Positions 6,975-11,702 of a stretch of 11,702 nucleotides of DNA are shown piece by piece; the first letter of the stretch is position 1, and each line of letters starts with the position of its first letter. The DNA is taken from positions 1 to 11,702 of the forward strand of contig WQTN01000114.1 of NCBI GenBank assembly GCA_009786295.1. The letters run 5' to 3'. Below the pieces are notes generated by a model. It worked only from the letters and a program-made list of their open reading frames with translations, ran no database searches and was not told where the DNA came from. The stretch comes from Methanomassiliicoccaceae archaeon. Lineage in GTDB: Archaea; Thermoplasmatota; Thermoplasmata; Methanomassiliicoccales; Methanomethylophilaceae. A program made the position numbers and the translations under genes.

Positions 6975-7627
6975 AAGCGGACCTGCACATACATTCCAAC
7001 TTCTCGAACGACGGAAAATCGACCGTGGAGGAAATAGTGGCGGCAGCCGCTGAGAGAGGACTCGGGTGCATAGCGATCACCGACCACAACAGCTTCGAAG
7101 CTTACGGTTTTGTCAAAGACAACGGAAAGGTCATTGTGATACCGGGGATAGAGGTATCGTCCAAAGATGGGCACATACTCGCATACGGCATCGACAGGGA
7201 TATTCCAAAGGAAATGACGATAAAGGAGACGATCGACGCGATCCACGAGGCAGGAGGCGTTGCGTTTGCCGCGCACCCTTACAGGTGGTGGTCCGGTCTG
7301 GGAGAGAAGAACACCCTCGAAAATGATTTTGACGGTATCGAGGCAAGGAACGCCAGGTCCACAGCCTCAAGCAACAGGAGGTCGGAGGCTCTCGCGGCCC
7401 GCACAGGAAAACCGGTCTCGGCAGGAAGCGATGCGCACACTCCTCAATTCATCGGGGACGGCGTAGTTGAACTTCCGGACGGCATTGCGACATGGCAGGA
7501 CGCCCTCAATGCAGTGATGGAAAAGAAAGCAAAGCCCTCAAGCACTAACAGACGCGCCTCAAGCACACTCAGATACGGCGTTAAGTCCATCGTCAGATGG
7601 ATACTGAGAGGGTTTAAGAGGATTTGA
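6971..7627 (+). CDS. PHP-domain metal-dependent phosphoesterase
   Basis: This 218-residue protein has the full set of PHP metal-binding motifs: HIH (H6, H8), TDHNS (D38, H39), GIEVS (E61), AAHPYR (H102) and SDAH (D154, H156). Small stand-alone PHP proteins hydrolyse phosphoesters such as 3',5'-bisphosphates or short oligonucleotides; the exact substrate here is unknown. The start at 6971 is chosen because it overlaps the MetRS stop as ATGA and places HIH at the family position. An ATG 48 bp upstream in the same frame lies inside metG. The tail (about 196-218, containing KSIVRWILRGFKRI) is basic and amphipathic and might contact membrane or nucleic acid. The last 69 bp overlap the convergent transglutaminase-like gene. 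A tRNA- or RNA-related role is suggested only by its coupling to metG. Confidence 0.92.
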   Translation: MKADLHIHSNFSNDGKSTVEEIVAAAAERGLGCIAITDHNSFEAYGFVKDNGKVIVIPGIEVSSKDGHILAYGIDRDIPKEMTIKETIDAIHEAGGVAFAAHPYRWWSGLGEKNTLENDFDGIEARNARSTASSNRRSEALAARTGKPVSAGSDAHTPQFIGDGVVELPDGIATWQDALNAVMEKKAKPSSTNRRASSTLRYGVKSIVRWILRGFKRI

Positions 7628-8929
7628 TTCTACAAAGTAAAAACCGTAATTCGATTTTCCGATGTACTCGCTGTACGGGACCCCGTTATTCCCTGACAAT
7701 CTTATGAGGCCGATCGCCTGCGGGTTGTCGGCAGTGGTCTCGCAGATGTAATATGTTATGCCGTTCCTGGTGTGCTGTATCGTCTCAAAGAGGGAGTCCG
7801 AGTACGGCTCAGGCGCGTACTCTTTCAATCCCACCGCGGAAGCGGCATGTCCCGGGACGATCACAACCGCTCCGTTATACCCAAGCGCCACGAACAAAGC
7901 CGTACAGAGGATGGACGTGTCCTCACAATCCCCCATTCCGTAGAAGATCGTCTCAATGGGGTATGCAAAATACTCATCCTGTCCGTATTGATACTTGTCG
8001 GCTCCCATCTGACTTGAGTTCGAGGGATAGTCAAAACACATCTGGACGAACGACAGCACGAATTGCGCAAATTCTTGGCCGGTCGTGTCCTTATCGCTGC
8101 CGTACGCATTGCGAAGCGAGTTCGACAGTTCAACGATGACCGGCCCATCATATGTGACGAAGGAACTGACCCTGGCATAGTTGGTAACCGATCTGCCGTT
8201 GGTGTTCATGTGCGAGAACAGGCGGTACTCATCATAACTGAATGTAACTCCGGCGTTATACTCTGTTCCGCGATATCTCCAGGTATAATTCTTTGTTATG
8301 TTCCCCATATAAGTGACTGTTCCAGAGTAGGTGGTTTTGTAAACTTTTTCTCCCCCCACATACACGAAGCAATCGACGGAAACATCATATTCGCCAGGCT
8401 TCTGGACCAAATAATACAGTGTCGGTTCGGCCTTCCCCAGCCGCTCCCCGGTGTATTTTGAATACATGAACGTATTTGTTGACGCGACATGGTCGTTATC
8501 GAAGAGATGCCAGTGATAATAATCGTATTGGGATGATACACCGGCAGTCAAAGCGAATGCGATTTCGCCGGCATCCGTCAGGCTTACGCTGAATACCCCC
8601 TCATCGGAAAGGAAGTCCCCGCTGAGTTCGAAGTATTCGCCATCGTTGATGGTCTGTATCTCTATTCTTCCGTGGAGCGTGTCTTTGTTATCGGCATTGA
8701 CAATAAAGATAAGAGCTCCGACGACCAAGACCAGTGTGAGACAGATCACGACTCTAGCAGCTATCCCGTTCTTCCTGCGCCGGTCTTTATGCGCAATACG
8801 GTCAGTTTTATTGGGATCGCGGGTCTGTTCGGCTCCAGGCATGCTGCGGGCGTTCAGCATATGCCCGCAGTTTGGGCAGAAGGGCATGTTTTCTCTTGCA
8901 ATGAGAGAACCACACTGCGAACAGAACAT
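7559..8929 (-). CDS. Zinc-ribbon, membrane-anchored transglutaminase-like protein
   Basis: This 456-residue protein has three parts. An N-terminal zinc ribbon carries C3, C6, C18 and C21 (MFCSQCG...FCPNCG). A basic stretch (HKDRRRK) precedes a single membrane helix at about 57-79. The rest is mostly extracellular, with an Ig-like beta-rich middle (about 95-245) and a transglutaminase-like papain-fold domain: the Cys in GMGDCEDTS (C335), the His in VPGHAAS (H361), and YYICETT (E397), where most members have Asp in VDPT. Such archaeal proteins may act as proteases or crosslinkers or may be inactive; activity is inferred only. The start at 8929 (MFCSQC) fits zinc-ribbon proteins and has a TATA box 26 bp upstream; the frame opens 33 bp earlier at 8962. 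The zinc ribbon would face the cytoplasm by the positive-inside rule. The gene stands alone and overlaps the PHP gene end by 69 bp. Confidence 0.85.
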   Translation of the reverse strand: MFCSQCGSLIARENMPFCPNCGHMLNARSMPGAEQTRDPNKTDRIAHKDRRRKNGIAARVVICLTLVLVVGALIFIVNADNKDTLHGRIEIQTINDGEYFELSGDFLSDEGVFSVSLTDAGEIAFALTAGVSSQYDYYHWHLFDNDHVASTNTFMYSKYTGERLGKAEPTLYYLVQKPGEYDVSVDCFVYVGGEKVYKTTYSGTVTYMGNITKNYTWRYRGTEYNAGVTFSYDEYRLFSHMNTNGRSVTNYARVSSFVTYDGPVIVELSNSLRNAYGSDKDTTGQEFAQFVLSFVQMCFDYPSNSSQMGADKYQYGQDEYFAYPIETIFYGMGDCEDTSILCTALFVALGYNGAVVIVPGHAASAVGLKEYAPEPYSDSLFETIQHTRNGITYYICETTADNPQAIGLIRLSGNNGVPYSEYIGKSNYGFYFVESNPLKPSQYPSDDGLNAVSECA

Positions 8930-8950
8930 CGATATGGAGCAGGATATATG

Positions 8951-8960
8951 AGTATATAAC
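8951..8960 (-). promoter_or_regulatory. TATA box of the transglutaminase-like gene
   Basis: GTTATATACT on the minus strand is centred about 26 bp before the ATG at 8929, predicting a leaderless transcript and supporting that start over the 8962 ATG, which lies upstream of the TATA box. Confidence 0.6.
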
Positions 8961-9116
8961 ATTTGGAGTTATGAGCAGGAATGCGCCGCCTTGAAAAATG
9001 CCGAATATAAAATTTCATCCGGCAGACGTAACCTATCCGATGCGGCAACAGGTATTCCGCAGAAAAATCCTCTGCTGGACCAGTATTGACTGCACTTTTC
9101 AATAAAGGAAGATGTA

Positions 9117-9127
9117 AGAAAGAAAAT
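9117..9127 (-). terminator. Pyrimidine-rich run after TBP gene
   Basis: TTTTCTTTCTT on the minus strand lies about 19 bp after the TBP stop codon. It resembles archaeal T-rich terminators. No hairpin is apparent. The rest of the 8961-9145 interval shows only an AT-rich patch around 9004-9012 and no gene. Confidence 0.4.
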
Positions 9128-9145
9128 GGTTTGTTGATGAAAGGT

Positions 9146-9694
9146 TCAGATCATCAGGCTTGCGGCCCTTAGTTCTGCCGCGATCTTTTCTACGGCGCGC
9201 ACTACGTCCTCAGGGACCTTGGCACCGGTGCACACCATCTTTCCGGATCCGAACAGAAGCACTACCACCTTGGGCTCATCAAGCCTGTAAACCAGGCCGG
9301 GGAACTGCTCGGGTTCATACTCGACCTTTTCAAGACCGAGAGTTATGGCGACAGTATTCAGGTTGATCTCCTGTTCGAGGTCCGATGAGGCGACAATGTT
9401 CTGGACCTCTATCTTTGGTTCGATGCTTATCTTTATGTTAGCTTTCTCGAGGTCTTTTGCTACTTTGCTGATCGCGATCTTTACGTCGCCAAGACTTTTC
9501 GCACCTGTGCAAACGACCTTCCCGCTTCTGAAAAGAAGAGTAGCGGTCTTGGGCTCCTTGATCCTGTATACAAGTCCAGGGAACTGCTGAGGGTTATAAT
9601 CCGCACCATCAAGTGCGTTCTCTATAGCCTTCAGATCAAGCTCCTGTCCGAGTGAGGTAGAAGCGACAACATTCTCGATATTCATCTTAGCCAT
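9146..9694 (-). CDS. tbp: TATA-box-binding protein (TBP)
   Basis: This 182-residue general transcription factor binds TATA elements and recruits TFB and RNA polymerase. It has the expected saddle of two direct repeats (about 5-92 and 95-182). QFPGLVYRIKEPKTATLLF is matched by QFPGLVYRLDEPKVVVLLF, followed in both by SGKxVCTGAK. DNA-kinking phenylalanines are at F38 and F55 in repeat 1 and F131 and F148 in repeat 2. The length is that of archaeal TBP. It starts at MAKMNIENVV; ATG 9694 lies 24 bp from a strong TATA box (TTATAAATA), so the transcript is leaderless and TBP probably binds its own promoter. The tRNA-Cys gene lies upstream on the same strand and ends in a T-run about 50 bp before that TATA box, so the two are likely separate units. 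Confidence 0.98.
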   Translation of the reverse strand: MAKMNIENVVASTSLGQELDLKAIENALDGADYNPQQFPGLVYRIKEPKTATLLFRSGKVVCTGAKSLGDVKIAISKVAKDLEKANIKISIEPKIEVQNIVASSDLEQEINLNTVAITLGLEKVEYEPEQFPGLVYRLDEPKVVVLLFGSGKMVCTGAKVPEDVVRAVEKIAAELRAASLMI

Positions 9695-9713
9695 ATTTTA
9701 CACCAACCACCGC

Positions 9714-9722
9714 TATTTATAA
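9714..9722 (-). promoter_or_regulatory. TATA box of TBP gene
   Basis: CTTATAAATA on the minus strand is centred 24 bp before ATG 9694, one of the strongest TATA matches in the window. A second TATA-like stretch, TTTATAAAC, lies just upstream at 9726-9734. Confidence 0.7.
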
Positions 9723-9769
9723 GGTGTTTATAAAGATTGTGTAATTTGACCATAACTATAGAGAATATA

Positions 9770-9775
9770 GAAAAA
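9770..9775 (-). terminator. T-run terminator of tRNA-Cys
   Basis: TTTTTC directly follows the encoded CCA of tRNA-Cys on the minus strand, the usual archaeal tRNA stop signal. Confidence 0.55.
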
Positions 9776-9849
9776 TGGGGTCGGGAGAGGGAATTGAACC
9801 CCCGTATGCGGATCTGCAGTCCGCCACATAGCCACTGTGTTACCCCGAC
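9776..9849 (-). tRNA. tRNA-Cys (anticodon GCA), CCA encoded, discriminator C
   Basis: On the minus strand the acceptor stem GTCGGGG/TCCCGAC has one G-U pair. The D arm is short (ACA/TGT, three pairs), a shape also seen in other tRNA-Cys. The anticodon stem GCGGA/TCCGC encloses CTGCAGA, placing GCA at 9817-9815. The variable loop is four bases, and the T stem GGGGG/CCCTC encloses TTCAATT. Base 73 (9779) is C, followed by CCA (9778-9776) and a T-run. U73 is the usual cysteine identity base, so C73 is odd. The promoter lies at 9873-9888. Confidence 0.94.
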
Positions 9850-9872
9850 TTGATTAACCCCATTATCGGCAG

Positions 9873-9888
9873 TATAATAAACGTTTCG
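9873..9888 (-). promoter_or_regulatory. BRE/TATA promoter of tRNA-Cys
   Basis: CGAAACG followed by TTTATTATA on the minus strand is a strong archaeal BRE/TATA pair. Its centre near 9877 predicts initiation around 9851, at the tRNA 5' end (9849). The opposite-strand promoter for the 279-residue gene lies about 45 bp away. Confidence 0.7.
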
Positions 9889-9930
9889 CATGCACAGCAA
9901 AGAGCAGTCAGTGATGGGCTGACGGCAGGA

Positions 9931-9938
9931 TTATAGAG
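9931..9938 (+). promoter_or_regulatory. TATA box of the 279-residue gene
   Basis: TTATAGAG at 9931-9938 is centred about 25 bp before ATG 9959, consistent with a leaderless transcript and supporting that start. Confidence 0.5.
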
Positions 9939-9958
9939 AATGCAATGAATACAGTGGC

Positions 9959-10798
9959 ATGCACTGCAAGGACATATCTCTGCATGATGTGGACTTCCCC
10001 CTAACCGAGAACAACATATCCGATGCTGTTCTGAAGTGGGAGATCTATGTCAGGACAGAATATCTTGTACTGAGGAACGGAAAAGAACTTGCTGTTGTGA
10101 GGATCCGCAAAGACGGGTCGGACAGCCTTTTCAGAAAGGTCATCGGCGTTGAGACGGTGTCTCTGCCGAAAGACACCTTGTTCGTGAAGGATCCGTCGGT
10201 AGATGTTCTGAACCTTCCCGCTCTTGCATCGGTCCAGGAGAGATATCCAGGCAAGGCAGTGGTAATAGAGGGCATGTTCTCTTACATAAATTTTGTATCA
10301 GGATTAAAAACGGTGAAACTCAGGGCTATCGACAACATCCCCCCGCAGCCTTCCAGACTGCGCGTTCTTGTCGACAGGGCCCTTTCCTCGGGACTTGTGG
10401 ATATCCCGATCATCCCGGAATATAAGGACACCGATCTGGAAGAAAACATCAAACATGTCAGGACAGAAGCGGTGATGTTCCCATGCAAAGTATCTGGGAT
10501 GAAAGCAGATATGCCGTTCTATTTCCTCGACACGGCACCGGAACTCAGGCACGACGTCACACTTATCGGCTGCGGGCTGTCCAAAAGGATATTCTGCACG
10601 CTCTACGGCAGAGATGTACCCTTCATAAACGTCTGTCCGCTTGACGCTGTTCCGGATGACGGGGTGAAGACCATCGTCAGATGCTGCACGATCAAAGAAG
10701 GTCATGAGATAGAAGGGAACACCGCAAAGATCCCATGGGGCGCAACTGTGCCGGAGACCATCGACGCCATAAATGCGCTTTTCGCGGGCTCAGAATAA
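9959..10798 (+). CDS. Conserved-looking archaeal protein of unknown function (279 aa)
   Basis: I cannot assign a function. It is a soluble alpha/beta protein with no signal peptide, membrane helix or recognisable nucleotide-binding motif. The C-terminal half looks constrained: EAVMFPCKVSG (about 163-173), PFYFLDTAPEL, DVTLIGCGLSKRIF (about 199-212), FINVCPLD, VRCCTIKEGHEIEG and a final IPWGATVPETIDAINALF. Six cysteines fall in this half (in FPCKV, IGCGL, IFCTL, NVCPL and the RCC pair), so a metal or redox site is possible. From memory it resembles an uncharacterised family shared by methanogens; this is not a database result. The start at 9959 has a TATA box about 25 bp upstream, and no in-frame upstream ATG exists close by. 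It is monocistronic, and its end overlaps the convergent TPR gene by 9 bp. Confidence 0.85.
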   Translation: MHCKDISLHDVDFPLTENNISDAVLKWEIYVRTEYLVLRNGKELAVVRIRKDGSDSLFRKVIGVETVSLPKDTLFVKDPSVDVLNLPALASVQERYPGKAVVIEGMFSYINFVSGLKTVKLRAIDNIPPQPSRLRVLVDRALSSGLVDIPIIPEYKDTDLEENIKHVRTEAVMFPCKVSGMKADMPFYFLDTAPELRHDVTLIGCGLSKRIFCTLYGRDVPFINVCPLDAVPDDGVKTIVRCCTIKEGHEIEGNTAKIPWGATVPETIDAINALFAGSE

Positions 10799-11206
10799 CT
10801 CTCTTCCTCTGGCGAACGCCTTGTATCCCTCTTCCGTCCTTCCGGACCTGCAGAGCAATTCTCCCAAAGCATACCAAGTATCGGCGTCTTGGGGATTTTT
10901 CTCCAAATGTTTTTTCAGATGCCTGATGGCCTCATCGGGTCTTCCCCTGGATTCAAGTTCTTCGCTGAGGGAACGGCCGTTTGTTTCCTCATCAAGTATG
11001 CGTATCATAGCTGCCCTTGCGTTTTCCATGAGGATATTCAGCGAATTTTCCGTAAGCCAAGGATATCTGTGCTTCAGCATGTCCCTGAAAGGAGCGGCCT
11101 TCTCTTCATCGATGGCCGCTCCGTTCCCTTTGAAGATGTTCCGAGGAACGTTAACGACAAGATTCCCGTGAATCACAGAGAAATGGCCGGCGGGTATCTC
11201 AGACAT
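10790..11206 (-). CDS. Small TPR-repeat protein
   Basis: This 138-residue protein has an N-terminal beta-rich part of no recognised family (MSEIPAGHFSVIHGN, about 1-30), a helical middle, and a C-terminal pair of tetratricopeptide repeats. These span about 79-106 (LSEELESRGRPDEAIRHLKK) and 109-138 (DTWYALGELLCRSGRTEEG), with the typical G, A and P spacing. TPRs bind partner proteins. ATG 11206 is chosen because it follows the PyrK-like stop after one base (TGATATG) and has GGGTGA just upstream as a ribosome-binding site. The open frame reaches 11257, but that extension lies inside the upstream gene. Coupled translation with the PyrK-like gene suggests a shared process, but no TPR partner of PyrK is known to me. 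The 3' end overlaps the convergent 279-residue gene by 9 bp. Confidence 0.8.
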   Translation of the reverse strand: MSEIPAGHFSVIHGNLVVNVPRNIFKGNGAAIDEEKAAPFRDMLKHRYPWLTENSLNILMENARAAMIRILDEETNGRSLSEELESRGRPDEAIRHLKKHLEKNPQDADTWYALGELLCRSGRTEEGYKAFARGRELF

Positions 11207-11207
11207 A

Positions 11208-11702
11208 TCACCCAAGTTCAACCAAACGGCCGCACTCGTCACGTTTCGAGGAGCCAAAGTCGCTCATTTTTGATATCTGCTCCTTTGTGAAGACCGGGCC
11301 GTCCCTGCACACCCGCATGTCGTCCATGACGCAGCAGCCGCAGACGCCCATGCCGCATTTCATGTGCCTTTCCAGTGACAGCTGGCAATCTACATTGAGG
11401 TCAACGCACGCTTTGTACAAGTGATACTGCATGATCTCCGGGCCGCAGGCCAGCACCATATCATATCTGCTGTTATCCTGGATCTTCTCCCTCATAAGCT
11501 GGACAACGTTCCCGTGGAACCCTTTGCTGCCGTCATCTGTCGAGATCCATAGGTTCTTCACGTATTTGGCCGCGATATCGTCCATTATGATGTCTTTGCT
11601 GGTCTTGGCGCCTATTATCGTATCGGCACCTGTCTCTTTTGTGGCAGGTATGATCGCGGCTGTTCCGACGCCTCCTCCGATGATGAGCATCTTCCTGCTT
11701 TT
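11208..11702 (-). CDS. pyrK: Dihydroorotate dehydrogenase electron-transfer subunit, PyrK-like (3' part)
   Basis: About 164 C-terminal residues are present; the FAD-binding N-terminal domain is beyond the right edge. PyrK carries electrons between PyrD and NAD+ through FAD and a 2Fe-2S cluster in pyrimidine synthesis. The visible part starts in the NAD-binding domain (MLIIGGGVGTAAI), passes CGPEIMQ (ACGP, as in ferredoxin-reductase folds) and ends in the cluster motif HMKCGMGVCGCCVMDDMRVC, cysteine pattern C-X4-C-X2-C-X7-C, with RDGPVF after it. The X7 spacing is shorter than in bacterial PyrK. An extra cysteine (the first of the CC pair) stands where others have Ala or His. An alternative is a related FAD/NAD reductase (sulfide dehydrogenase or hydrogenase gamma type). 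The KRDECGRLVELG tail fits PyrK best. The TPR gene follows after one base. Confidence 0.85.
   Translation of the reverse strand, partial: KSRKMLIIGGGVGTAAIIPATKETGADTIIGAKTSKDIIMDDIAAKYVKNLWISTDDGSKGFHGNVVQLMREKIQDNSRYDMVLACGPEIMQYHLYKACVDLNVDCQLSLERHMKCGMGVCGCCVMDDMRVCRDGPVFTKEQISKMSDFGSSKRDECGRLVELG

Noticed and set aside
6632..7276. 214-codon minus-strand frame across the metG/PHP junction
   Set aside because: Opposite strand of two genes with clear catalytic motifs; no family match by eye.
9682..9900. 72-codon minus-strand frame over tRNA-Cys and the TBP promoter
   Set aside because: It reads through a tRNA gene and promoter elements.
1..11702. CRISPR array, insertion sequence, attachment site or prophage
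   Set aside because: No regularly spaced repeats, transposase, integrase or phage genes. The two tRNA genes lack a duplicated 3' end nearby.

Overview
The window comes from a euryarchaeal chromosome. The best guess is a methylotrophic methanogen of the Thermoplasmata side (Methanomassiliicoccales-like), but that is inference. Archaeal identity is firm: there is a TATA-binding protein, an ABCE1/Rli1 ribosome-recycling ATPase, an archaeal-type MetRS, and TATA boxes about 26 bp upstream of several start codons (leaderless genes). Methylotrophy rests on the truncated MtaA/MtbA-type methylcobamide:coenzyme M methyltransferase at the left edge. None of the eleven recognised gene ends is TAG (nine TGA, two TAA), which fits a pyrrolysine user but does not prove it.

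Layout. 1-501: 3' part of the methyltransferase gene (+). 508-594: tRNA-Leu(GAG) (-). 652-2424: Rli1/ABCE1 (-). 2510-2914: small GNAT acetyltransferase (-). 2915-3305: AT-rich control region with two near-identical palindromes flanking a TATA box, a 26-codon mini-ORF and an amber-interrupted frame leading into the next gene. 3306-4688: MATE-family efflux transporter (+). 4740-6974: methionyl-tRNA synthetase (+), with its stop overlapping the start of a PHP-domain phosphoesterase (+, 6971-7627). 7559-8929: membrane-anchored zinc-ribbon/transglutaminase-like protein (-), which overlaps the PHP gene tail to tail by 69 bp. 9146-9694: TBP (-). 9776-9849: tRNA-Cys(GCA) (-). 9959-10798: unrecognised 279-residue protein (+). 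10790-11206: small TPR protein (-), one base downstream of the 3' part of a PyrK-like gene (-, 11208-11702).

Most of the window is translation and transcription housekeeping (two tRNAs, Rli1, MetRS, TBP), with pyrimidine synthesis (PyrK) and methanogenesis at the edges. The accessory-looking parts are the GNAT/MATE divergent pair with its shared control region, the zinc-ribbon/transglutaminase protein and the 279-residue unknown. There is no CRISPR array, insertion sequence, integrase or phage gene. I see no clear new multi-gene system. The most unusual structures are the double operator with the broken or cryptic reading frames upstream of the MATE gene, and a tRNA-Cys gene with C at the discriminator position.
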